A DNA stretch of 64,000 bases from Naegleria lovaniensis (lineage: Eukaryota > Heterolobosea > Eutetramitea > Acrasida > Naegleriidae). Both the position numbers and the translations under genes were made by a program. Under the pieces are notes generated by a model. The model saw nothing but the letters and a program-made list of their open reading frames with translations, was not told the origin of the DNA and did no database searches. Shown one piece after another: positions 30,081 to 39,756 of this stretch (its first letter is position 1; each line of letters starts with the position of its first letter). The DNA lies in contig NW_025407825.1 in NCBI RefSeq assembly GCF_003324165.1, positions 1 through 64,000 of the forward strand. The letters run 5' to 3'.

Positions 30081-31205
30081 ATGGGCAATTTTGGATCAGC
30101 CAAGTTGCATCAACCACCTCCACATTCTGCCCCTCTCATAGGAATGTCATATGATACCGCCAACATTCCTCCTCAAACTTCGGCTTCAAAAAAGATAATC
30201 CATGATTTATTTCCGACAGATTATCCATTAGTTTATTCAACGAGTCATGATAATGAAAAATTAAAAGTTCCCGATAAAGAAAAAGTGTATAATTTCAAGA
30301 ATTTGAGCATTTTGGAAGAATATTTACCTGATGAAATTATGATTAATATTTTAAAATTTTTACCAATGAAATGTGTGCTGCAACTTGGAAGAGTTTCAAA
30401 AAACTTTTATAATTATTGGATCGAGTTTCCACAATTGTGGAACAATAATTCGGATCTGTGTACCATGTTGTACTTACCACAGCGATATGAAAACAATCAT
30501 CGAAAGAATTTTCTGTTTTTTCTCAATGAATTTAAACCGAAAATTGTGAATGTATTTCAAAATTTGTCAGAGAAAAGTAAGAAAGGGCCTCCAATTGTTG
30601 TCAAGTGTATGCTTATTGGGCCATCAAGGTGCGGAAAAAGTGCTCTTGTTGACAGGGCTTGCCAAAACATTCCGTTCCGAGATACCTATACCAAAACCAT
30701 TGGTACTGAGCTTCGCATGAAACATCTATCTAATGCCAAAGAGGACGAACAATATACTATACAATTGTGGGATATGGGAGAAGCAAGTTTTAAAAATATC
30801 ATTACCTACCATTTCAGAGAACCTAAAGGTTATTTCTATTGCTTTGATCTCAATGACCATTCATCGTTCAACAATATCATGACAATGTATGAGGATTGGA
30901 AAACACAAAATAGAGTTGAAAATCTGTGTGAATATTTGGAATCAGAGGATTCATGTTTAATACTACTGGGACTGAAATCTGATCTTTCACACAATGTCAC
31001 AAGAGAAGAAATTGTTATCTTCTTGGAAACGATTACATGTAGCACTGAGAAAACTTTGCACACTTGTCGAGTCCAGTATTTTGAATTGAGTAGCAAGACC
31101 TGCTCTGTTCAAGATTTACTATTTCCTTTTGTGTATGCATGTACCATTTTGCCATTAAGCAAACCATTGGGAAATAAAGAAACGTTAATACCCGTTGCCA
31201 AATAG
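30081..31205 (+). CDS. F-box / Rab-like GTPase fusion, copy 2 (degenerate G3)
   Basis: This 374-residue paralogue of the gene at 24237 is read from the ATG at 30081 because it opens MGNFGSAK, a textbook N-myristoylation signal (Gly2, Ser6), and follows an A-rich leader. The F-box (about 76-125) is almost identical to copy 1. In the G domain the P-loop GPSRCGKS (180-187) is intact and switch I reads TIGTEL, but G3 has become WDMGEA (230-235), losing the DxxG glycine. G4 is LKSD, as in copy 1. It probably binds nucleotide weakly or not at all and may act as a pseudo-GTPase. There is no C-terminal prenylation motif (ends LIPVAK). Confidence 0.83.
   Translation: MGNFGSAKLHQPPPHSAPLIGMSYDTANIPPQTSASKKIIHDLFPTDYPLVYSTSHDNEKLKVPDKEKVYNFKNLSILEEYLPDEIMINILKFLPMKCVLQLGRVSKNFYNYWIEFPQLWNNNSDLCTMLYLPQRYENNHRKNFLFFLNEFKPKIVNVFQNLSEKSKKGPPIVVKCMLIGPSRCGKSALVDRACQNIPFRDTYTKTIGTELRMKHLSNAKEDEQYTIQLWDMGEASFKNIITYHFREPKGYFYCFDLNDHSSFNNIMTMYEDWKTQNRVENLCEYLESEDSCLILLGLKSDLSHNVTREEIVIFLETITCSTEKTLHTCRVQYFELSSKTCSVQDLLFPFVYACTILPLSKPLGNKETLIPVAK
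30399..30511. repeat. 113-bp identical block shared with 24519-24631
   Basis: This is the second member of the identical block in the F-box region. Flanking F-box sequence is also about 90% or more identical by eye, from about 30245 to 30550. Confidence 0.9.
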
Positions 31206-31555
31206 AGCTTTTGAAATGACAACCTCTAACAATAGGAAAACGTATGCAACATTTTGGGTGTAAAACAAGCATAGATGGCATTGTTACTGTTTATTCATCA
31301 CTCTAATTGACGTGGCAAAGAATGGGAAGCTGGCTTGTATTGCACAGACTACCTTTTAAAAAGTAATTGAATGAAGTCACATTGTCAATGGTAACGAAAC
31401 TCAAAAAAGAAGTTTCTATCTTATACTTGTTGTTACAAACCATCTGTTACCCAAATGTAAGCAAATGTTTTTCTTATAAAGAAACTTCTAATTTTGACTT
31501 TGTTGAGTTGCACTGTCCAGACATGATCGCATTGGAGCTTGTTACAGAACAAAAA
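31206..31555. other. Intergenic region, 350 bp
   Basis: This lies between the F-box/GTPase copy 2 and the rhomboid gene. An in-frame upstream ATG at 31367 exists, but the encoded 63 residues lack targeting features and precede the much better start at 31556. Nothing else is supported. Confidence 0.4.
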
Positions 31556-33217
31556 ATGCTTCGTTGCCAACACTCTATTTTAGCGTCCTCTTCCTCACTG
31601 CTAAGAACAAGAACAAGATCAACAATCAATTCAACATTGAATGGATTGCTCAGCAGCACCACCGTGATTCGTTCATTCTCAAGTCTACGGTCCAAATTCA
31701 TCGTTGAAAATTCATGGTCAAAACCAAATAATATTCATAAACATTGGAATTCAGTTTCCGATGATCAGCAATATTCTTCCATCCAAAAATTCAATCATTC
31801 TTACCCCATTCATGAAAGAACGATGGAACACACTCAAAAGAGAAATTACAGCATTCACCAGCCCAGGGAATCAAGTGATGATCCTGCTCAAGACTTTTTC
31901 GATGAAATGAGAAGACTGTATCTTCAAGAAGAGATGCATCAAAATTTCTATGAATTTAATTCTCACAAAGGAAGAAGTGAACATCGGAGAAGACTCTTGT
32001 GGATGGCTTTGGCATTTCCAGCTGTTTTTACTTTACTTGTCGCATGCACTATTGGATTTGATAAGAAATTTCATGAACATGTACAAGGTCCCATTAACAT
32101 TCTTGTTCAACAAGCATTATCTCAGTATATGCAATCAATAGAGCAAGAAAAAGCAAAAAAAGGAAATACTCAAAAGGTAAAAGATGTACGAGGTGTAGAA
32201 ACACCACTTCTCAAGAAAGGCCCAATTCTTAATGAACCCAATGACAATGCCTTTGATGAGATTGAGAAGGATGTGAGACGATACCCAATCTTGTATGCAA
32301 TCATTGCAGCGAATGTTGCCACTCACTTTATTTTCAAACAATTGAGATTGAGCCCAGCATTTGCTAGAGTTTATACTAGACACATGACATGCTCTGTGAA
32401 TAATTTATTGAGACGAAGAATTCACACCCTGATAACTTGTACCTTCGTTCATAGTGGACTTGCTCATCTTAGTTTCAACATGCTAGCATTGTATAATATG
32501 GGACATTTATTGTATGAGTCATTGTCACCTGAGGCATTTCTAGCCTTCTATTTTGGAGCTGGTGCTTGTGCAAGTGTTGGTAGTATTTTACTCAAACTTG
32601 TAACCAAAAATTATTATCAAGCAAGTGTTGGAGCCTCTGGTGCCATTTTTGCAGTGATGTTTGCAGGATTGAATATTATTTCATTGGAAAAGGCAAAAAT
32701 CAATTTAATTTTCTTGCCTGACAGCTTTGGAGGATTTAATCCACAATATTTCTTGCCAGCGTATTTCATTGGAGAAATTTTATTCAATATATATTCGAGA
32801 CGTGTAAAATTAGATACTGGAGGTAAGTCATTGAGGTTTGAGATCAGTTGAATGTACAACTGTGATTCATGTTTGAATGGATGACATTCTTTTAACAATT
32901 TTTAATATTATGGAACTCCATCAGCACACTTGACAGGTGCCGCATTCGGCTATGCAGCACTAACAGCACTGCGCAAACAGGAACATCATCGCCAAAGAAG
33001 ATGCGCAGAATTAAGCTCTAGAAAAACCTATTATTTTGGTCAAGTAAGGGAAATGAGGAAGGATGGTTTTGGTTTGTTGATCACACCACAATTCGCTCTC
33101 GTTGCCAACTTTAAGGATGGCTCTGCTGTTGGAGTGGGTACAGCTTTCCATAAGGATCAGAATGGACGTTGGGTAGGAAGTAATGTTATGCTGGATAACG
33201 TTGGCAAGGCACAATAG
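31556..33217 (+). CDS. Mitochondrial rhomboid protease, PARL/Rbd1-like (2 exons)
   Basis: Exon 1 is 31556-32822 and exon 2 is 32925-33217, joined across a 102-nt GTAAGT...TCAG intron, giving 519 residues. The ATG at 31556 follows an A-run and opens an Arg/Ser-rich, acid-free presequence (MLRCQHSILASSSSLLRTRT), typical of mitochondrial import. One membrane helix lies near residues 148-168. The rhomboid core follows: VHSGLAHLSFNM, catalytic Ser in GASGAIFA, and catalytic His in AHLTGAAFG. That histidine is split from the Ser by the intron, so exon 1 alone would be dead. PARL/Rbd1 proteases cleave inner-membrane proteins and process OPA1/PINK1-type substrates in other eukaryotes. An odd C-terminal tail of about 80 residues (YYFGQVREMRKDGFGLL; GSAVGVGTAF) looks MORN-like. 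Confidence 0.88.
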
Positions 33218-33364
33218 GTGAATGTGCATACATCTCACTCATCTCGTTCACCATGAGCGTTAATCATAGTACTTCCTGCAATTTTTCAATCAATTATATA
33301 TTGGACAGCAATTTATTGCTAAAACGTCTTTTTCAACATTGAAACCAACTGGTAGTTACAATTA

Positions 33365-33541
33365 TTATTTTCTTTGTGAACCTCTTGAAGAGTGGTAGGC
33401 AGAATTGTTTGGATTGAGTTGATTGGCTCTGTTATTGTCGTTTGACTGTTTGGATGAAAAATACGAGCTGTCTCCTCTTGATGAGTGGTAAGCAGGGTTA
33501 TTTGGGTTCAATTGGTTGGCTCTATTATTGTCGTTAGGCAT
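33365..33541 (-). CDS. Tiny protein with two NQLNPNN repeats
   Basis: A 58-residue frame from the ATG at 33541 (good A-rich context, CCAAAAACAATG) consists of two near-identical units, NDNNRANQLNPNNxAYHSSRG, joined by a 14-residue Ser-rich linker and ending SQRK. The DNA units (about 33376-33440 and 33475-33540) form an imperfect direct repeat of about 100-bp period. Differences between units are largely silent or conservative, which suggests the peptide is selected. Short DN.ANQLNPNN..Y..SRG peptides occur, as far as I recall, in other protists and plants without an assigned function. An ATG seven codons upstream (33562) is also in frame. Function unknown. Confidence 0.6.
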   Translation of the reverse strand: MPNDNNRANQLNPNNPAYHSSRGDSSYFSSKQSNDNNRANQLNPNNSAYHSSRGSQRK

Positions 33542-33993
33542 TGTTTTTGGCTGTGAATGCATCCATTACCTTTTGATAGCTTCAAAGATTGCCAATGAAC
33601 GATCGTTCAAGTCACAATTTATTGACATCTTGTACTTACAACAACAAGGCCAGTAAGGAGAAAGGACTTATTGGGAGCTATTCCATTCATGGAATGTAAC
33701 GTTTCGAGCTTTCTTTCAAAACGAGACGTATTTTTAAGTAATCAATCAACAGAATTGGCCAAGCACGTACAGTCTATCGTAAACTTCTGTTGTTCTGACG
33801 GCGAAGAGAGCTAGAGATTTCAGACAAGACAAAAGGAACTCGCCCACGAATTCCTTCGAACACTCCAGCACGAGGTGTTTCAATGCGACGCAACATCTTA
33901 CTATTTTCACCAAATGATTGATGACGTGAGCTCTGCAAATTCTAACAAAATGGCAGCCACAAGGTGCCATTCTCAAAAAACAGCAACAACAGC
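33542..33993. other. Intergenic region, 452 bp
   Basis: This is a divergent spacer between the repeat micro-protein and the beta-propeller gene. No coding frame with protein-like features and no RNA gene is seen. Confidence 0.4.
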
Positions 33994-36268
33994 ATGACAC
34001 GCACTACCTTCTCAGTCACTGTTGTCATTCTCCTTCTTCTCCTCTTTACCTCGTCCTCCTCCTTCAATGAATTGAATTTTTCCTTCACACATGCCTATCC
34101 GGTGACTCTTTTGAACGCAACGACTGGTGTCTACGACATGGGCGTTGCTGTCGACAAGGGCAATACGCGTGGAGTGGTTGTAACCGTGTGCGGTCAAGCT
34201 CCTAATCCGCAATACGAATGCATTCTCGCACTCATGATGGAATTTAGCTCTTACATGTTTGCACTTTTGGTTGTGAACTCAGAGAATGGCAACACGACCC
34301 GATTGGATTTTCCCAATCAAGCCATCACTACAGGAGATGCCGTCTATGCTTCATTATTGTCTTTCGACGGTCAATATTATTATTTTCATTTCGGAGGACA
34401 TTTCTTTCAATTTGATGCCAAAACGGTTGCATTTTCATTCATTGGAAAAACCTTGCCTGGAACAGCCATGAGAATGACTTTGGATAATCAAGGAAACGTT
34501 TGGTCAGTCACATATCCCAAGAGCGGTCTCGTTTCATTCAATCCCAATACTCGAGTCTTAACAGATTATGGTTATGTATATAATCAATCATGGCCCATGT
34601 ATCAACGATCATTAGCATTTGACGATCAAGGTTATCTCTATTTTGCTGTTGGTTACACATTGAGTCAAATTATTGCATTCAATCCAAATACTTCAAAAGC
34701 AAATCCACTCATTCCAGAACATGAACGTGTCGATGGAATGCCAGTCTTGTATCGAGATGTGGATGGAGCTGTCTATGCTGCCAATGTTCACGCTACTCCA
34801 GTGTATCGATTGTATAAAGGAAATTCGAGTGTGATTGTTTCTCACCCAAAGGTCGAGATGAAATATATTACAGGAAGTCAGGTAAGTCTTTTTACAATTT
34901 GTTGAAATAATGATTCGAATGATATTGTGAATGATTTGAAATGGTGCTGTGTTTGAAATTGAATTTGGTGTTCATGGAATGAATTTGGGATAGGACTTTT
35001 TCTATCCTTATTTTCCATCATTGAGACGATTAATTACATTTGATGAAGAAAATCGACAATTCACTATTCGAGAAAAGAATAACACCCTCACAACCTTGTC
35101 TTTCCAATACACGTGTCGTGGCGCCAATATTATGGATATTCGAGCAAGTCCAGATTTCAGCACCTTGATCGGTGGTTCCAATTTTCCAATGAACTTTTTC
35201 ACCATGAACTCCAAGAATGGAATTTTCCAAAATTACTATTCAGTAGATCAACCCAATGTCGTTCAGGCGTTTCCATATGACCCATACGTTTGGTTTGGAA
35301 CGTATCCTTATGGTCGTTTACTTCAATATGATCTGAACAAGCCATGGATTGATCCCATTGCAGGAAATGTCAATTCCACCAATCCAGTCATTCTCACTTC
35401 AGCCATGCCTCACATCATTCGTCCAAGTGTTGTCTTGGTTCATCCCAATAAGAAGTTCGTTTTCATGGGTGGCACCCCAGAATACGGTAATACTGGAGGA
35501 GGTCTCCTAATTTGGAATCGACTCACACAAAATTCAACCGTATTAGATCATACTCAATTATTGAAATATCACTCTACTCACAGTATGGCTGTAATACCAA
35601 ACTCTCAAGATTTGATTTTATGTGGAACGACCATTGCTGCTGGAACTGGAGGAGTTCCCATTGCACCCGTTGCTGAATTGTATATTTTCAACACGACTTC
35701 GATGAATGTGACATGGCGTGGAGCTCTAATTTCAAACGTTAGATATTACTATGAATTGTTTAGCGTCAGCTCCACGGGTCTCATCTATGGTTACACCGAT
35801 TCGAGAATGTTCTTTGTGTTTAATCCAGCCAATCGCTCCTTAATTCATTTGAAACCTATGGATCGAGCCTTTGTTGAACAAGGACCTCACTCATTCGCAT
35901 TACATCCGAATGGTCGTGATGTGTACATTACATTATCCACTGGAATTCATTTCATTGATGAAAATACGTTTGCAATGAAACGAATCATGACACCTCCTTC
36001 GAAAGTATTGCCATTCAATGGAGTGATTTTGAAAAATGGATGGTATTACTATCGATCAGAATCGAGAATTCATGGATTTAAATTGTTTAATGTGACTGAG
36101 CCATTGGTTTCAAATTCTGTAAAACCTATTGGACCTTCATCGCGTCCAGAACCTGCAAGAAATGTCTCTGCAGTGATTTCGATGGGGTCAAGCGTGAAAA
36201 TGGGAATGAGAAATGGAATGACTTTGATAAGTTTCATCTCTTTAGTTTTATTTGCATGTTGGTTTTGA
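33994..36268 (+). CDS. Secreted beta-propeller-like surface protein (2 exons)
   Basis: Exons are 33994-34881 and 34994-36268, joined by a 112-nt GTAAGT...ATAG intron at a codon boundary, giving 720 residues. The first true ATG (33994) opens a signal peptide (MTRTTFSVTVVILLLLLFTS). The body consists of repeated blade-like units in which a Y-x-hydrophobic strand follows D-G/N-turns (SLLSFDGQYYYFHFGGH; RMTLDNQGNVWSVTYPKSG; AFDDQGYLYFAVGY; GPHSFALHPNGRDVYITLS), typical of YncE/NHL-type propellers. The end is hydrophobic (MTLISFISLVLFACWF), fitting a GPI-anchor signal or tail anchor. Many NxT/S sites are present. I infer a cell-surface or lysosomal protein; no active site is visible. Confidence 0.8.
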
Positions 36269-36944
36269 AAAGATATTAAATAATTCTTTATTTTGACGAT
36301 ATTGGTTGTCAACAACGTCTATGAATTTGTGACACATTAGTTGTCTAAGGTTTTTTTTCAACGTATCTTCAACTTCCATACATTGAACGCTTGGTTCTGT
36401 TTTGAGATGCTTCAAGTGCTCCTTGTCGCTTCTGCCACTTGTCACTTTCACAAAACCAGATTCCAAAAACAAACTAAGCGAAAACTATTGCCAACAATAT
36501 TTTAAAAACAGTATACCAATCACACTTTTCATTCATTCAACACCCCCTCCTTTTTCTTTCATCATCAAGGAATCCTTTCACAACAACAACAGCCCATTGA
36601 TTGTCCAAAACTGAGTTGCAACTCGGAAGAAAAGAAATAGACCTCCAAATTTGGCATCAATACAACAATTTTATTTTTCATCAGCAAATTGAAAAAACAT
36701 CATCATCCATATAGCTGCCACAACGTATCACTTTTTTTTCAAAGCTGTGTACCCGACCAAAGGAACGACCTGTTGTGTGCCGATCATCATCAGCCTCCAT
36801 CATCATTAGAAGAATTCATTATATAATTTGATATAAATTCCTTTGTTTCAAACGAACGAAAGAACGAAGTACACGGTGAACCATAGACTTTATTCCTACA
36901 ACACACCAATACTAGACTTTTAAATTTAAATACAAGAAGTTAGT
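36269..36944. other. Intergenic region / CK1 leader, 676 bp
   Basis: This is a long AT-rich spacer with C/T-rich tracts near 36540-36560 and ATCATC repeats near 36785. It probably holds the CK1 promoter and 5' UTR. No gene is supported. Confidence 0.4.
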
Positions 36945-38982
36945 ATGGGCAATAATAGTCATAAGCAACAACAGCAGGACAAACATCAACAGGTAACCAA
37001 CACCGCAACGACCAATCCTGCTACATCATCAAATATGAATGTGGGAGGAACAAATCCGAGGCCCGGTTCGTCTGCTGCTTTTCCAATTGTTATTGAGGAT
37101 GGAAATGGGTCAGGTAAGTGGTTGTTGTTGTTTCATCATGATGATGAAATAATGAACGTATATACAAATATACATTTTTATGATGATGATCTTTGAATCC
37201 TTTCAATCACCAAATCACTGAATGATGATATTTATCCATGAATAATGAAATAATTGTTTATGGCCACTATTCATTTATTCATCATGGTTGTCATTCATTG
37301 ATGAATTATTTCAAAATAATTAATATGGACATTTGGCATTGGGGTTCTTTGGGAATTTGTATTGAACCGAAACTTGTTCGAATTCGATGTCATGTTCATG
37401 TCGTCAATGAACCATTTGAATTCATCATGACGATAAATGCTCACATGTACTCACCTCTCATCACGTGTTCACGCCCACACAACATCATCAACATTCCATT
37501 GTCAATGACAACAACAAATCATCCTCGCATTGCTAAATAACTCCTCGCTTCATCCACGAATCATGACCCATCACATATTTGCCGTCTCATTCGCTCATTG
37601 GTACTCTAGGAAATCGCCGAAGCAATGCCCACTCTATAGGCAATGGTAACATGTTAGCAACATCACAGGGTCGATCCCAATCCATCATCAATGCAGGTGC
37701 TGGTAGCTTGGCCAATAATTCGTTTCATCTTCAAATTGCAAACAATGGCCATCATCATGGATCAACAGGTACACCACTTTCACCAACAAATCCGCTCCAC
37801 AGTCCACAAACACTCACTGTTCCTCCACAAACATCTCCATCCAATAACCCAGGAAGTAGCAGTGGACCATATCCGGTTGGACTGGTTATTGGTCAAAAGT
37901 ATAGACTTATGAGCAAGATTGGAAATGGTGCTTTCGGAGAAGTTTTCCTTGCAACCTTTACAACATCCTCGAACACATCTTCATCGTCGTCAACATCATC
38001 TGGAGAGCAACAACAACAACAACAGCAACAAGAATACTTTGCCGTTAAATTAGAATTAATGCCAACAAGAAATCAACAAAACATGGCTGGAAAACAACAA
38101 TTAATTTATGAAGCTAAAGTTATCAATTATCTGTTTGGATCTCATGGCAGCTCGAGCCATTTAACAACAACATCAGCAAATTCAACACCAATTGTAGGAA
38201 TACCGAGAGTTTATTGGTATGGATCTGAGGGCTCTTATAATATCATGGTCATGGATCTATTGGGACCTTCGCTGGAAAGTCTCTTTAAAAAGTGCAATCG
38301 CAAATTCTCTCTCAAAACTGTTCTCATGCTAGCGGATCAAATGATACAACGAATTGAATTTACTCATCGAAGAAACTTTGTACATCGAGACATCAAACCT
38401 GATAACTTTTTAATGGGTAGAAAATCCAACTCGACAAGTTCATCAACATCGCTCTCTAGTGACAACACAGTTTACATGATTGATTTTGGTTTATCCAAAA
38501 TGTACATGAGTGACAAGGGTCACATTCCTTTACGGAAAGATAAACATTTGACAGGAACGGCCCGTTATGCAAGTCTGAACAATCACAAGGGTTATGAACA
38601 ATCACGACGAGATGACTTGGAATCATTGGGTTATGTCTTGTTATATTTTCTAAGAGGAACTTTACCATGGCAAGGATTAACAGGAAAAACGAAAGAAGAC
38701 CACTACAACAATATTTATAACAAGAAGAAAAATATTCGAATTGTTTCGCTCTGCAAAGGTTTACCCATTGAATTTGCCACATATCTCAATTACACTAGGG
38801 GTCTCAAATTTTATCAGGAGCCAGACTACATGTATCTGAGGAACTTATTCCTTAATTTATTTGTGCGAGAAAAGTATGCTTTAGATTATGAATGGGATTG
38901 GGTGGTTATAGAGAAAAAACAACGAGCAGAACAACAACAACAGCAACATCAACTACAACCACCACCATCACAACAAAAGTAA
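36945..38982 (+). CDS. Casein kinase 1 family protein kinase (2 exons)
   Basis: Exon 1 (36945-37113) encodes a polar N-terminus starting MGNNSHKQQQ. A 496-nt intron (GTAAGT...TCTAG), the longest here, leads to exon 2 (37610-38982), giving 513 residues. The CK1 catalytic domain starts near residue 150: GQKYRLMSKIGNGAFGEVF, a Ser/Gln-rich insert before the ATP lysine (YFAVKLE), catalytic HRDIKPDNFLMG, then IDFGLSK, the CK1 signature TGTARYASLNNHKG and QSRRDDLESLGY. The fold ends near LPWQGL...KKKNI. The C-terminus is Gln-rich. All catalytic residues are present. CK1 enzymes phosphorylate primed acidic sites in many pathways. Gly2 may be acylated, but Ser is at position 5, so the myristoylation motif is weak. 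Confidence 0.92.
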
Positions 38983-39306
38983 CCTCAGCTTGGAATGCAT
39001 GTGACCGACTTTTGTAGTGGACTACTTTTGAATATTGTTATCCTTGAAAAACTCCAGTTTTCTTTCCTTCCTCTTTGTCCTTCCCTAATCTTGTGTGTAG
39101 ATTATATATGATTCTTCCAAACATGCTACTGTGAACCCGTCAAACCAACTTTGAATCATCCTTTCATTCCTAATCACCGCTCTTTGTTTCCTTTCTCTCT
39201 TCAGAATGTTCAAATTGTTTCGAAAATATATGTCCATAAAATTGAAATTAATTTGTTGTTATCACTGTTGCATTCGAGAATGAACAAATAAAGCAAACAA
39301 GAAAAA
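38983..39306. other. Intergenic region, 324 bp
   Basis: This holds the CK1 3' UTR and the promoter of the small Tim gene. Nothing else is seen. Confidence 0.4.
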
Positions 39307-39644
39307 ATGTCGGAAGAGCAGAGAAAAGAGCTCGAGTTGGTTTGGAAATCACAAATTACTCGACAGATCATTGATTTGACAAAGAAATGTTTTGAGAGTT
39401 GTGTTCCGAATCCAAATACGAAAGGTCTCAACAAGAGTTAGTATTTAGAGTGATGAAACATGTTGATTGAATTTTGTGTGGAATATTATTTATTTTTCAA
39501 TTTATTCTTCAATAATTTTATGTTTATTTTGAATAATATTTATCTGCAGATGATAAAGTTTGCTTCCAAAATTGTGTCAGCAACTATTTAGACAGTGCAG
39601 CAATTATTTCGGCTTCATTACAAAGTGGACCACAGACAAGATGA
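39307..39644 (+). CDS. Small Tim chaperone, Tim8/Tim13 type (2 exons)
   Basis: Exon 1 (39307-39436, ATG after an A-run) and exon 2 (39550-39644) join across a 113-nt GTTAGT...GCAG intron to give 74 residues. Each exon carries one half of the twin Cx3C motif that defines the family: CFESC in exon 1 and CFQNC in exon 2, separated by the usual spacing (VPNPNTKGLNKNDKV). Length is normal for the family. These proteins form hexamers in the mitochondrial intermembrane space and escort hydrophobic precursors to TIM22 or SAM. The single-Trp, charged N-terminal helix (LELVWKSQITRQIIDLTKK) is typical. Tim8 or Tim13 cannot be separated by eye. The gene is too short and split to appear as a long open frame. 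Confidence 0.88.
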
Positions 39645-39756
39645 TCATGGCTTTTTGAAAAATTGGAAGAAATGCTAATAGTTGATCTAAGCAAAATATT
39701 AAATTATAACGATTGGAATTTTCAACATTGATATTTTTTAAATCATAATAATTTCA

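Noticed and set aside
31367-31555. Upstream ATG of the rhomboid gene
   Set aside because: The extra 63 residues would mask the mitochondrial presequence, which starts at the A-run ATG at 31556.
37238-37540. 100-residue frame inside the CK1 intron
   Set aside because: It is flanked by the donor and acceptor of a 496-nt intron and shows no domain; most likely chance.
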